Source: JAFAXD01 sp963833605 (GTDB taxonomy: Bacteria; Pseudomonadota; Alphaproteobacteria; Rhizobiales; Xanthobacteraceae). Taken from it: a DNA stretch of 64,000 bases. This document shows, piece by piece, positions 17,609 through 26,688 of the stretch (position 1 is the stretch's first letter; every line of letters begins with the position of its first letter). The stretch lies in the NCBI GenBank assembly GCA_963833605.1, contig CAWHYZ010000015.1, positions 186,001-250,000 of the forward strand, read 5' to 3'. Both the position numbers and the translations under genes were made by a program. A model generated the notes under the pieces. That model was not told the origin of the DNA and ran no database searches. It saw nothing but the letters and a program-made list of their open reading frames with translations.

Positions 17609-18376
17609 CTAGGTGACGGCGCTGAAGCCACCGTCCACCACCACGATCATTCCGGTCACGCTCTTGTTGCCCTGGATAAGGCTCATCGCCGTCTCGGCTA
17701 CGTCCTCGGCGGTGACCACGCGGCGCAGCGGCGTTGCCTTGGCACGCGCCTTCATCAGGTCATCGTAGTGATCGCCGAGCATGCGCTCCATCCACTCGCC
17801 TGCCATCCAACCCGGCGCGACGCCATTGACGCGGATGCCGAAATAGCCGAGCGCACCGGCCAGTGACTTGGTCATGGTCCACAGCGCGCCCTTGCTCGCC
17901 GCATAGGGCAAGGCCTGCGGTCCCGGCCGCGCGCCGACGACGCTGTTGGTGTTCACGATGCAGGCGTCCTTGCCGAGCTTGAGTAGCGGCACGGCGTGCT
18001 TGGTCACCAGGAATACGCCTTTCACGTTGACCCCGAATATCCAATCCCACTCCTCGACCGTGACCTTTTCGAAATCGCGCGCCGCCGTCTTGATGCTGGC
18101 GCCCGCATTGTTGCAGAGCACGTCGATGCGGCCGAACTTGTCCTTGATCGCCGCCATCATGGCGATCACGCTCGCCTCATCGGCAACGTCGCACTGGAGC
18201 ACCAGCGTCTCGGCGCCGTGCTTCGCGCACGCGTCGGCGGCCTTGCGCGCCTCGCCGCTGCTCTTGCTGTAGTTGATCACCACGTTGTAGCCGGCCTTGG
18301 CCAGCGCAATGGCCTCGGCCCGACCGATCCCGGACGATGAGCCGGTGACGAGAGCGATGCGTTTGTCGGAGCTCAC
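17609..18376 (-). CDS. Short-chain dehydrogenase/reductase
   Basis: 255 residues, classical SDR. The cofactor motif TGSSSGIG is at 11-18, NNAG at 89-92, catalytic Ser145, Tyr158 and Lys162 (YAASK), and the PGW motif in VNGVAPGWMAG. The family uses NAD(P)H for alcohol/ketone interconversion, as in FabG-like enzymes. It lies 27 bases downstream of the MetE-like gene on the same strand. The substrate is unknown. Confidence 0.9.
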   Translation of the reverse strand: MSSDKRIALVTGSSSGIGRAEAIALAKAGYNVVINYSKSSGEARKAADACAKHGAETLVLQCDVADEASVIAMMAAIKDKFGRIDVLCNNAGASIKTAARDFEKVTVEEWDWIFGVNVKGVFLVTKHAVPLLKLGKDACIVNTNSVVGARPGPQALPYAASKGALWTMTKSLAGALGYFGIRVNGVAPGWMAGEWMERMLGDHYDDLMKARAKATPLRRVVTAEDVAETAMSLIQGNKSVTGMIVVVDGGFSAVT

Positions 18377-18403
18377 GCGCGGTCCTTTCTCATAGGCACA
18401 GCC

Positions 18404-19443
18404 TCAATCCATCTCCGCCACCGCGGCGTGAATGCGCAGCAATTCCGGAATGGTCTCCGGCCTGCGGCGGCCAAACCCGCACTCGGTAGCGATTGAAAAT
18501 GTCTGCACGTGCCTGCGAGCCGTCGCGAGCCGCTTTTGGTCCCGTCGATCCCGTCGGTGTGATGCACAAGCCCGAGACAGAGCTCGGTTTCGGGCCGCAG
18601 CCGCAAATTCTTCAGTGGTGCGAAGTAGGCATCGTCCGAACGGTCGCGCGGCACCGGCATATGAACGAGGTTGATCGTGCGCCTGATGCCGCGCATCAGG
18701 CGGTTGATGAAATCCACCATATCGCCCATGTCGGTCGGCTCGACCACATGGCGATGATTGAAGTCGCCGTAGCACAGATGATAGAGCAGCTCGATGTCGG
18801 CCGGGACCCGGTTGCCGAGATCGATCAGAATATTGCTGAAAGTCTCCTGCATCTCGGCCTTGCTGCGGCCGTAGCTGCCGACCTGCTGGCGCTGCAGGCG
18901 CGCGAACACCGCCGACGCCACGTCGAACTGGATTGCCAATTCCTGATGCGGGATCGCGCCCGCGATCTTGTCGATCTCGTGCTTGAGGGCTTCGTTGTAG
19001 ATCGGGTCGATGGGCGCATGCAGTTCATCGACCAGGAACAGCCAGATCACGGAGTGCGCCGGCACGAGGTCGACTTGAAAGCGGGTACCGGCTGGAATCG
19101 TCCCGGCATCCTTGAGCGCCTTGAAGGTCCGATAGGATGCGGCGGCAATGTCCGCATAGAACAGATTGTCGATGCGCACGTCCTTGACCGAATAGCCGGG
19201 GCGCAGCGCATAGCGGCGGATCGGCGGCGCGGTCTCGTGCAGGCGAAAGATCTCGCCCGACAGTTCGAACGCCGGACTTTCCGAAAACACCGGCCTTAGC
19301 CAGGTGATCCAGTCGCTCCGTTCACCGGTTTCCCCGTCCGGAATGCGTTTGAGCTTTGCGCCAAACGCGGCACTGACGGTGCGAAAGACCTGTTCCGCAT
19401 TCGCCATCGGCACACTGCCGACCAGGTAGACATTGTAACTCAT
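18404..19443 (-). pseudogene. Cobalamin-independent methionine synthase (MetE C-terminal)-like protein, frameshifted
   Basis: The start is chosen at MSYNVYLVGSVP. The protein resembles the stand-alone MetE C-terminal barrel family of soil bacteria, with a zinc-ligand HLC motif (His222, Cys224). In the continuous frame the end degenerates after GLVHHTDGIDGTK into an unrelated Arg-rich tail that would stop at 18373. Adding one T to the run at 18534-18537 restores KRLATARRHVQTFSIATECGFGRR and a stop at 18404. That tail supplies the third zinc cysteine. A homopolymer deletion is therefore likely. The acceptor substrate is probably not homocysteine and remains unknown. Confidence 0.75.
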
Positions 19444-19598
19444 CGCCCGCCCGCTTTCGGCTGGTTTTCGGCGCTGCCCAGCACTCGATCTTTTGCCCGA
19501 TGTCGGCGCGGCGAAGCAAGGATTTGTCGCTTGATCGGGTCGGTCATTTTGGGCACCGTCCCGCGACACGCGCGCCTGCGGGCGTCCGAGGGGAGACC

Positions 19599-20021
19599 AT
19601 GCTGAGCTACAACCGAACCGTCGAGATCGAGTGGGGCGATTGCGATGCGTCGGGACTGCTGCATACCGAGCGCTATTTCGCGCTGTTCGACGGCAACATG
19701 TGGCACATGCTCGAGCGTGCGCTCGAATTGCCCAAACGGCATTTGCTCGCGACGTTTGGCGCGGCCGGATTCCCGACTGTCGACCTCAAGACCAAATTTC
19801 TGGTGCCCTCGATGCTCGGTGACGTTCTTCACCTCGAGTCGACCATTCTCGACTTGCGCCGATCGAGCTTCGACGTACGGCATCAGGCCCGCAAGGACGG
19901 CGAACTGCGCGCCGAGAGCCTGGATACGAGGGTCTGGGTTGGGCGCAGCCCCACCGACCCGCGCCGGATCGAAGCACAGCCGCTTCCGGCAAAGCTCATG
20001 GAACGCTTTCGCGCCGCCTGA
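19599..20021 (+). CDS. 4-hydroxybenzoyl-CoA thioesterase-like hotdog protein
   Basis: 140 residues from an ATG with GAGGGGAGA just upstream. The N-terminal segment EIEWGDCDASGLLHTERYFALFD matches the 4HBT active-site helix, including the DxxG turn, followed by the long hotdog helix and strands. It hydrolyses aryl- or acyl-CoA thioesters. It is divergent from the MetE-like gene and precedes TetR and the aryl-AMP ligase, suggesting a shared aromatic or acyl acid pathway. Confidence 0.8.
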   Translation: MLSYNRTVEIEWGDCDASGLLHTERYFALFDGNMWHMLERALELPKRHLLATFGAAGFPTVDLKTKFLVPSMLGDVLHLESTILDLRRSSFDVRHQARKDGELRAESLDTRVWVGRSPTDPRRIEAQPLPAKLMERFRAA

Positions 20022-20122
20022 CCGGGACCTCGGCGTCGTTGGCGAAATTGCATTGGTCCTGATCTTGGCATAGGTCTGTGCGGGACAACCGACCCCTGAT
20101 CCAACCCATCATCGCGGATGAC

Positions 20123-20782
20123 ATGCTGAAAACGACCGACGCGAACTCGGACAACCCGGCTTCGTTGCGGCAGCGCGAGCGCAACAAGCTCGACAAGCTG
20201 CGGCGCATCAAGGCGGCGGCGCGCGAGCTCTTTCTCGAGCAGGGCTATGACAACGCGACCACGCGCGAGATCGCGCGCCGCGCCGATGTCGGGTTGGGCA
20301 CGCTGTTCTCCTATGCGTCCGACAAGCGCGATCTCCTGTTCCTGATCTACAACGACCTGCAGGAGGCATTGACCCAGGCCGCATTCGCAAAGCGCCCGGC
20401 CGCCCGCACGTTCCTGGGGCAAGTGATGGCAAGCTTTGGCGTGTACTATCGGTTTTTTTCCGAGGAGCCCGAGTTCATGCGCTACGTGCTGCGCGAGCTC
20501 ACCTTCTACTCCACCGGTCGCCAGTCGGAACGATTTCAGAGGGGACGTGAAGCGATCATCAGCGGCTTCGAGGCGCTGGTTCGCGACGCCAAGAAAAGCC
20601 GTCAGCTGCGCACCACCGCCAAGGACCGCGCCGTGGCGCAATTGATCTTTGGCGTATATCAGGCTGAAATCCGCCGCTGGCTTACGGGCAAACATCCAAA
20701 CCCGGCCGCCGGTCTGACCCGCCTGCGAGCGATGTTGCGCATCGTGATCGACGGGCTTCGGCCCGGGCGGGGCGCGGTCTGA
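20123..20782 (+). CDS. TetR/AcrR family transcriptional regulator
   Basis: 219 residues from ATG 20123 (a GTG at 20078 would add 15). The N-terminal HTH is clear: IKAAARELFLEQGYDNATTREIARRADVGLGTLFSYASDKRDLL. The C-terminal ligand domain is helical and variable. It probably represses the AMP-ligase gene 97 bases downstream, where a TCGAAC/GTTCGA inverted repeat lies in a promoter-like sequence. Confidence 0.88.
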   Translation: MLKTTDANSDNPASLRQRERNKLDKLRRIKAAARELFLEQGYDNATTREIARRADVGLGTLFSYASDKRDLLFLIYNDLQEALTQAAFAKRPAARTFLGQVMASFGVYYRFFSEEPEFMRYVLRELTFYSTGRQSERFQRGREAIISGFEALVRDAKKSRQLRTTAKDRAVAQLIFGVYQAEIRRWLTGKHPNPAAGLTRLRAMLRIVIDGLRPGRGAV

Positions 20783-20789
20783 CGGTTGC

Positions 20790-20819
20790 TTGACAGAATA
20801 TCGAACCCGTTCGAAAAAT
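20790..20819 (+). promoter_or_regulatory. Promoter with embedded TetR-type operator
   Basis: A perfect -35 element TTGACA (20790-20795) and an 18-base spacer lead to AAAAAT (4/6 to the -10 consensus). The inverted repeat TCGAAC-CC-GTTCGA (20801-20814) lies inside the spacer, as expected of a site whose occupation blocks RNA polymerase. It is between the TetR stop and the ligase start, so the TetR protein is the natural candidate binder. This is inferred. Confidence 0.5.
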
Positions 20820-20879
20820 GGCGCGTGGCCTGAACCGTCGCCGTTGCGAAATGAGAAAAGCCATCCGCTGGGAGGACCA

Positions 20880-22544
20880 ATGCTGGAGGGCGTCGTCAAA
20901 TTCCCGCCCGAGTACGCCAAGCGTTATCGCGAACGCGGGTACTGGCTGGACAAATCGATCGCGACCGAGTTTGCCGCAGTCTTTGCGCGCTATACTGACC
21001 GGGTCGCGCTGATCGACGGCGAGCGGCGTTATCGCTACGCCGACGTCGATCGGCAAAGCGACAATCTGGCGCTCAATTTGCTGGTGCTCGGCATGAAGCC
21101 GCTCGACCGAGTGGTGCTGCAGCTTCCCAACGTCGCCGAATTCGTGATCCTCTATTTCGCGCTGCAGAAAATCGGCGCGATCCCGATCGCGGCGCTCGCG
21201 ACCCACCGCTACAACGAAGTCAGCCAGTTCGTCGACATCGCGCAGGCGGTGGCCTGCGTCTATCCGGAACGCCAGAGCGATTTTGCCTTCGGCCCGATGA
21301 TCGCGCGAGTCGCGAGCGCGAGCCCCTGTCTCAAGTTCCGTATCGTGCTGGGAACTGCCGGCGCCGGCGAATTGTCGCTGACCGAGTTGATCGAACGACC
21401 CGCGACGCTGCCCAGAAGCGCGCTCGACCGGATCGAGCTCGATCCGACCGATCCCTGCATTTTCCAACTCTCCGGCGGCACCACCGGGGTGCCCAAGCTC
21501 ATTCCGCGGACCCACAACGACTACGCCTACAACTCGAAGACTGCCGCGCAGGTGTGCGGCGTCACCGGCTCCTCGGTGCTGTTGCTGATCCTGCCGATCG
21601 CCCACAATCTGCCGCTCGCTTGCCCTGGTATCCAGGGCTTCTTCTTCAACGGCGGCACCGTGGTGCTGAGCCAGAGCACGCGTCCGGAAGAGGTGTTTCG
21701 CCTGGTCGAGCGCGATCGCGTCACCCACATCAAGGTCGTCCCGGCGCTGCTGATCCGCCTGATCAACAGCCCGGCGGTGACGCAATTCGATACCTCGTCG
21801 CTGCGCTACATCCAGAGCGGCGGCCAGCGCCTGCAGCCGGAGGTGCGCATCCGCACCAAGGAGCTGATCCCGAGCGTGTTCGTGCAGGAAAACTTCGGCA
21901 TGTCGGAAGGCATGCTGATGTTCGTGCGGCCGGAAGATCCGGAAGAGGAACGGCTGGAAACGGTCGGCCGGCCGATCTGCCCGGATGACGAGGTGCGCCT
22001 GATCGACGACGACGGCAACGACGTTCCGTTTGGCGAAGTGGGCGAGTTCTGCGCACGCGGACCCTACACGCTGCGCGGCTATTACGGTGCACCTGAGCAC
22101 AATGCCAAAGTATTCACTCCCGACGGCTTCTATTGCTCGGGCGATCTGATGCGGCAGAATCCGGCCGGCAATTACATGGTCGAGGGCCGCAAGAAAGACC
22201 TGATCAACCGCGGCGGCGAAAAGATCAGCGCTGAAGAGATCGAAAACCTGATCCTGCAGCATCCGGCGGTGCAGAACGTCGCCTGCGTCGCGATGCCGGA
22301 TCCGGATATGGGCGAGCGCATGTGCGCCTGTGTCATCCTGCGGGCCGGCCAGTCCTTGTCGTTGCCGGATCTGCTTGCCTTTCTGGCCGGAAAGGAGATC
22401 GCCAAATACAAGCTGCCGGAACGGCTGGAGACGATGAACGATTTCCCGCTGTCGACGTTCGGAAAAGTGTCGAAGAAAACACTGGTGGAAATGGTGTCGG
22501 CGAAAATTGCGCAGGAGCGCGCGCCCGCGCAGGCAAACGGCTGA
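20880..22544 (+). CDS. Aryl-AMP/acyl-CoA ligase (2,3-dihydroxybenzoate-AMP ligase-like)
   Basis: 554 residues from ATG 20880, preceded by GGGAGGACCA. ANL-superfamily motifs: phosphate loop LSGGTTGVPKLIPRTH, NFGMSEGML, CSGDLM, GRKKDLINRGGEKIS, and a C-terminal lysine in PLSTFGKVSKKTL. Overall layout (KYRERGYWLDKSI start, HNDYAYN) resembles DhbE/EntE-type aryl-acid adenylating enzymes, so an aromatic acid is a likely substrate. No siderophore synthesis genes are nearby, which argues for a catabolic role. Confidence 0.85.
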   Translation: MLEGVVKFPPEYAKRYRERGYWLDKSIATEFAAVFARYTDRVALIDGERRYRYADVDRQSDNLALNLLVLGMKPLDRVVLQLPNVAEFVILYFALQKIGAIPIAALATHRYNEVSQFVDIAQAVACVYPERQSDFAFGPMIARVASASPCLKFRIVLGTAGAGELSLTELIERPATLPRSALDRIELDPTDPCIFQLSGGTTGVPKLIPRTHNDYAYNSKTAAQVCGVTGSSVLLLILPIAHNLPLACPGIQGFFFNGGTVVLSQSTRPEEVFRLVERDRVTHIKVVPALLIRLINSPAVTQFDTSSLRYIQSGGQRLQPEVRIRTKELIPSVFVQENFGMSEGMLMFVRPEDPEEERLETVGRPICPDDEVRLIDDDGNDVPFGEVGEFCARGPYTLRGYYGAPEHNAKVFTPDGFYCSGDLMRQNPAGNYMVEGRKKDLINRGGEKISAEEIENLILQHPAVQNVACVAMPDPDMGERMCACVILRAGQSLSLPDLLAFLAGKEIAKYKLPERLETMNDFPLSTFGKVSKKTLVEMVSAKIAQERAPAQANG

Positions 22545-22545
22545 C

Positions 22546-23388
22546 ATGCGCATCATCGATCTGCACTGCTATCCCAACACGGAGCCCTGGATCCGCTGCC
22601 AAGGTCCCTACGTGGACGCGCTCGCGAAGTATTGGAACCGGACCTGGACCTGGAAGCAGGAAGATGAGGTGGTCAACGAGTTCACCGAGGCGGGCGTCGA
22701 GGCGGTGCTGGTCGCGCTTGACCTCGAGACCACCATCGGAACCCCGCCGTGCAGCAACGAGTACGTAAAGGGAATGCAATCACGCCACCCTGGGCGGATC
22801 ATCCAGAGTTGGGCGGCGGTCGATCCATTCAAGGGCGAGATCGCGATCCAGCAGGCGAGGAAGGCGATCACGGAACTCGGGATGCTCGGCTTTCACTTCC
22901 ATCCGATCATGGGTCATTTTTCAGTAGCCGATCGCCAGTTCTATCCGCTGTTCGAGGTCATCAACGAGTTGAAGGCGCCGGTGATGATCAACGTCGGCAC
23001 GACCGGCATGGGCGCTGGCATGCCGGGCGGTCTGGGCGCAAAGATCCGGCACGCTCATCCATCAGCGCTCGACGAGCTCGCCGCCGATTTTCCCGACTTG
23101 ACGATCATCGCGGCGCATCCAGGGTGGCCATGGGTCGACGAGATGACTGCCGTAGCCCTGCATAAGGGCAATGTCTTCTGGGAAATGTCGGGCTGGGCGC
23201 CCAAACATCTGCCGGCGCAACTCAAGATCGACATCCGCGCGCGCCTGCAGGACAAGGTGATGTTCGGCAGCGACTATCCGAGCCTGCCCTACGCGCGCAT
23301 CTTCAAGGAGTGGCACGAGCTCGGCTATTCGGAAGCCGTGATGGAGAAGATCTTTCACGCCAACGCTGAGCGCGTGCTGGGTTTGTGA
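22546..23388 (+). CDS. Amidohydrolase 2 family protein with altered HxH motif
   Basis: 280 residues starting one base after the ligase stop, so probably co-translated. The barrel starts RIIDLHCYPNTEPW. The usual HxH metal pair reads H7-C-Y9, so the second histidine is missing. Later elements are conserved: GFHFHP, TIIAAHPGWPW and VMFGSDYPSLPY. The family includes decarboxylases and C-C or C-N hydrolases for aromatic and keto acids. It probably acts on the product of the ligase or a related acid. Confidence 0.8.
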   Translation: MRIIDLHCYPNTEPWIRCQGPYVDALAKYWNRTWTWKQEDEVVNEFTEAGVEAVLVALDLETTIGTPPCSNEYVKGMQSRHPGRIIQSWAAVDPFKGEIAIQQARKAITELGMLGFHFHPIMGHFSVADRQFYPLFEVINELKAPVMINVGTTGMGAGMPGGLGAKIRHAHPSALDELAADFPDLTIIAAHPGWPWVDEMTAVALHKGNVFWEMSGWAPKHLPAQLKIDIRARLQDKVMFGSDYPSLPYARIFKEWHELGYSEAVMEKIFHANAERVLGL

Positions 23389-23485
23389 CATCTGCAATTC
23401 TTGTAACCCGGATGAACCCCGTATTTGATGTGAGGGCAATCCCGGACAGGTAGCCCATCTCGCTTCGCTCCATGTGGCGACAGCA

Positions 23486-24373
23486 TTACGCCATCCGCAC
23501 CTTGACGATCCCCAATATCTCCCGCGCCTCAGCGGGCGTCGCCGGCTCGGCGCCGAGCGAGCGCATGATCGTCACTGCCTTCTCGACCAGCGCGGCGTTG
23601 TGCGGCGCCTTCACGCCCTTCTCCAGATAGTAGTTGTCCTCAAGCCCGATGCGCACATGGCCGCCGAGCAGCAAGGCTTGCGCCAGCATCGGGAAGGCAT
23701 GCGGGCCGATCCCGAACGCCGCCCATTTCGATCCCGGCGGCAGCTGGTTGCGCAGGTAGATCAGGGTCTCGGGGGTCGCGGCCGCGCCGTAGTTCACCCC
23801 GAGCACGATCTGAAAGAAGGCCGGCGCCGCGATCACGCCCTCACCGATCAGCTGTCTGGCGAGGCCGATGTCGCCGGAATCAAACACTTCGAGCTCCGGC
23901 ATGACGCCGGCCTGGCGCGCCAGGCTGGCGATTTCGGTAATGTGTTCCGGCGTGTTGATGAAGGCGCGGGTACGAAACCACATGGTGCAGAGGTCGAGGC
24001 TGCACATGTCGGGTTTGAGCGCCACCACGTGACGCGCGCGCTCCCCGGGCAGACGATATTCAGTGCCGGGACCCGCCAGCGCGGGATCCTCCTTGCCAGG
24101 CACGAACATGGCGCCGGTGCCGGTGGTGAGGTTGATCACGACATCGATGCCACTGTCGCGAATGCGGGAGACGACTTCGCGATAGAGCTCGAGCTCCATG
24201 CTGGAGCGGCCGGTCTTGGGATCACGCACGTGGATATGGACGACCGCAGCCCCCGCCTTCGCGGCGTCAATCGACTGGCGGGCGATGTCGGCCGGCGTCA
24301 CCGGCACCGCTGGATTGTTGCCGCTGATCGGCGCGCCGCCGGTGACCGCGCAGGTAAGGATGGATTTAGGCAT
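23486..24373 (-). CDS. BKACE family (DUF849) beta-keto acid cleavage enzyme
   Basis: 295 residues. Features of the 3-keto-5-aminohexanoate cleavage enzyme family are clear: TCAVTGG and NPAVPVTPADIA near the N-terminus, the zinc-binding VHIHVRDPKTGR, and later GGHVRIGLEDNYY. These enzymes cleave a beta-keto acid with acetyl-CoA to acetoacetate and a new acyl-CoA. The specific keto acid is variable across the family. It converges with the amidohydrolase upstream. Confidence 0.9.
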   Translation of the reverse strand: MPKSILTCAVTGGAPISGNNPAVPVTPADIARQSIDAAKAGAAVVHIHVRDPKTGRSSMELELYREVVSRIRDSGIDVVINLTTGTGAMFVPGKEDPALAGPGTEYRLPGERARHVVALKPDMCSLDLCTMWFRTRAFINTPEHITEIASLARQAGVMPELEVFDSGDIGLARQLIGEGVIAAPAFFQIVLGVNYGAAATPETLIYLRNQLPPGSKWAAFGIGPHAFPMLAQALLLGGHVRIGLEDNYYLEKGVKAPHNAALVEKAVTIMRSLGAEPATPAEAREILGIVKVRMA

Positions 24374-24386
24374 GGGTGCTACTTTT

Positions 24387-24459
24387 GTAGCCCGGATGGA
24401 GCAAAGCGAAATCCGGGGAACGCCCTTTCCCGCATTACGCTTCGCTCCATGCGGGCTAC
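24387..24459. repeat. Palindromic intergenic repeat, family B (GTAGCCCGGAT type)
   Basis: Ends GTAGCCCGGATGGAGC and GCTCCATGCGGGCTAC are inverted. The interior carries AAATCCGGGG and CCGCATTACGC. Three more copies lie at 63764-63959 and a decayed relative may be present at about 23404-23490. Confidence 0.8.
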
Positions 24460-24472
24460 AGATATTGCTGTG

Positions 24473-25600
24473 CTACTTCGCGGCCTGCAGCGGACGCCGC
24501 TCGGATGCTGCAAGCGCGGCGTTGACCCGGGGCATGACCTCGTTCGCCATCAGCTCCATCGAGCGCCTGGTCAGGGCGGGATCGACCCAGTCCATCCCGG
24601 CATAGACCAGCTCACCAAACGGACCGACCTCTTCACGGAGCGCCAGCAGCTGATCCACCACCTTGTTCACGCCGCCATGGATGACCAGGCGATCCACCAC
24701 GTAGTCGTCGGTGATCTCATGGTCCGGCTGGCCCGGCGAATGCTTGAAGCCCGCGAGCCGCTTGGCTACCCGGAACTTGCGCAACAAGTTGAAGTAATAG
24801 AATCGATACGGGCTATGTGAGTCCTGTACCGCGTAGCGCGCCGCGACCTTGTCGTCATCGGCAACAAAGATCGTGCGTGCGATGCGCCAGTCGGCGGGAC
24901 TGACCGATCGACCGACCGAACGCGCGCCCTCCGCATAGGCGTCCCAATGGGACCGCAGCCATTTGGGCAGCAGAAAATTCGCCGACAGTGGATGGATGCC
25001 CTTCTCCCCGAAGAAGGTCGCGCTCGCCGAGCTCGGTGCCACCACGGTGCCGACGATTTCGGGATAGGGTTTCTGGTAAGGCTTTGCGACAGTGCCCAGG
25101 CCGAACTCGGCCCGGCCCATCTTGGCGCTCGAAATCTTGAAGCGGTTGTCGGGGCGATCGAAGTTGTACGGGGCGTCGGTGGTCCATAGCGCCAGGAGCG
25201 CGTCGACCGCCTCGTGGAAAATGCGGGTGCGGTCCTCGTTGAGATGCCCCAGCAGCTCGGCGTCGGCCGGCAGGGCGCCGGCGCTGACCCCGAGCACGAA
25301 GCGGCCCTCCGCCAGATGATCGAACATCGCCGCATGGGCGGCGATCAGCACCGGATGGGTTTGCGACAGATTGGCCGTGCCGGTCGCAAGCTTGATCTGC
25401 TTCGTTTCGGGAATCAGGGTCGCCAGAAACTGAAAGCTGTTGGTCACGTTCTCGATCACGTCGGCGATATGCTCGCCGCAGAACGCGTCATAGAAGCCGA
25501 GCTTGTCTGCCAGAATGAAGGACTGCCGGTCTTCCTTCAGGGTCTCGACCCAATTGCGATGCGGCGGATGCATCGGCATGGTGAAAAAGCCAAGTCGCAT
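24473..25600 (-). CDS. LLM-class flavin-dependent oxidoreductase (bacterial luciferase-like)
   Basis: 375 residues, TIM-barrel luciferase-like fold. The N-terminus MRLGFFTMPMHPPHRNW is followed by ATGTANLSQTHPVLIAAHAAMFDHLAEGRFVLG, the strand-helix pattern that places FMN or F420. It is related to limonene/alkane-type monooxygenases. The substrate is unknown. It lies upstream of the BKACE gene on the same strand, separated by a family B repeat. Confidence 0.87.
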   Translation of the reverse strand: MRLGFFTMPMHPPHRNWVETLKEDRQSFILADKLGFYDAFCGEHIADVIENVTNSFQFLATLIPETKQIKLATGTANLSQTHPVLIAAHAAMFDHLAEGRFVLGVSAGALPADAELLGHLNEDRTRIFHEAVDALLALWTTDAPYNFDRPDNRFKISSAKMGRAEFGLGTVAKPYQKPYPEIVGTVVAPSSASATFFGEKGIHPLSANFLLPKWLRSHWDAYAEGARSVGRSVSPADWRIARTIFVADDDKVAARYAVQDSHSPYRFYYFNLLRKFRVAKRLAGFKHSPGQPDHEITDDYVVDRLVIHGGVNKVVDQLLALREEVGPFGELVYAGMDWVDPALTRRSMELMANEVMPRVNAALAASERRPLQAAK

Positions 25601-25702
25601 TGTTTCCCGTCCCTACGGCCTAAGATTTTCGAACATGATCATGATCACGAAGGCCGGCAGTCCGTCAATGCGGTCAGAGGCATCCCATGACCACCTCTCC
25701 CA

Positions 25703-25730
25703 TGTCATGCCCCGCGGGGCACCCAGTAAT
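25703..25730. repeat. Fragment of family D repeat
   Basis: The string GTCATGCCCCGCGGGGCACC followed by CAGTAAT matches the outer arm of the larger elements at 49213-49368 and 62615-62730. Only one arm is recognisable, so this is a truncated copy in the 236-base gap between the LLM and GST genes. Confidence 0.55.
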
Positions 25731-25836
25731 CATCGGGGACCTTTGCTTTCGAAATCACCCATTCCAAATCGGTCGCTGGTTGGTTACTTGATCGCCGGCC
25801 AACGCCGGTGGAATCAGTCCATGACGAAGAAGATCG

Positions 25837-26493
25837 TCAGAACTCCACGTCGAGCTCTTCCAGCTCTTCCGGCTCGGCCTTCGCACCTTCGATCCACTCA
25901 TGCATGACCGGCAGCGCCATGATGGCCTTGCAATAGCCGGCCGAGCGCGGGTCGAGCTTCACATCGTAGGTGAGGAATCGCGTGCACACCGGCGCGTACA
26001 TGGCGTCCGCCATGCACGGCTTGTCGCCGAACAAGAAGGGTCCCCCGTAGGTTTTCAGGCATTCGTTCCAGATCGTCGTGATCCGGTCGATGTCCGTGCG
26101 GGCGCCGGCCCAGGACTTGAACCCCGGATAGTGTGCTTTGATGTTCATGGGCAGCGCCGACCGCAGGTTGCTGAACCCCGAATGCATCTCGCCCGAAATC
26201 GCGCGACAATGGGCACGCTTCGCGCGCTCCTTGGGAATGAGCCCCGCATCGGGCGAAAGCTCATCGAGATAATCGGCGATCGCCAGCGTATCCCAGACCT
26301 TGATGCCATCATGGGTCAGACAAGGGACCAGAAACGAGGGTGAGAGGAGCAGGAGCTCGGCACGCATCGAGGGATCATCGGTCGAGACTGCCTGTTCGAC
26401 GAAATCGAGCCCGGCGAGCCTGCATAGAAGCCATCCGCGCAGCGACCACGATCCGTAATTCTTGCTGGCGATGGTGAGCGTTGCCTGGGCCAT
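25837..26493 (-). CDS. Glutathione S-transferase family protein
   Basis: 218 residues. The N-terminal NYGSWSLRGWLL motif carries the active-site serine region typical of zeta- or YfcF-like GSTs. VPCLTHDGIKVWDTLAIADYL supplies the glutathione-binding cis-proline segment. The start has GGAGGGA a short distance upstream. It is divergent from the PHA depolymerase gene. The substrate is not predictable. Confidence 0.85.
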   Translation of the reverse strand: MAQATLTIASKNYGSWSLRGWLLCRLAGLDFVEQAVSTDDPSMRAELLLLSPSFLVPCLTHDGIKVWDTLAIADYLDELSPDAGLIPKERAKRAHCRAISGEMHSGFSNLRSALPMNIKAHYPGFKSWAGARTDIDRITTIWNECLKTYGGPFLFGDKPCMADAMYAPVCTRFLTYDVKLDPRSAGYCKAIMALPVMHEWIEGAKAEPEELEELDVEF

Positions 26494-26688
26494 GCGAAAT
26501 ATTTCCCTCCAACACGCGGCCCGGCAGCTGCGCGATCGATTGAACCTGAATTACCGCAGTCTGAAGCGCCTGAAAAGCGCGCTGTGGCATGGCGGTCGTT
26601 ATTTTTCTTGCAGCGCACCCTATCATGGCTCACATTCGCGCGCGTGTGGGGACGTACCGCCGGGGACGGACCTCCGACCCGGTGTAGG

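Noticed and set aside
20777..20789. Sigma-54-type promoter upstream of the AMP ligase (GG-N8-TTGC)
   Set aside because: It fits the spacing, but the -24 box (CGGTCT) is poor and a better sigma-70-type TTGACA element with an operator follows directly. It shows that the spacing alone can occur by chance.
20880..22544. Siderophore (catecholate) synthesis role for the EntE-like ligase
   Set aside because: No isochorismate synthase, DHB dehydrogenase or NRPS genes in the window.
20682..22556. Minus-strand open frame of 624 codons opposite the aryl-AMP ligase
   Set aside because: Low-complexity Arg/His/Gln-rich translation; the plus strand has all ligase motifs and a good ribosome site.
23404..23490. 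Further family B repeat
   Set aside because: Only GTAACCCGGATGAA and CGCTTCGCTCCATG-like fragments can be made out; the arms do not pair convincingly, so it was not listed as a feature.
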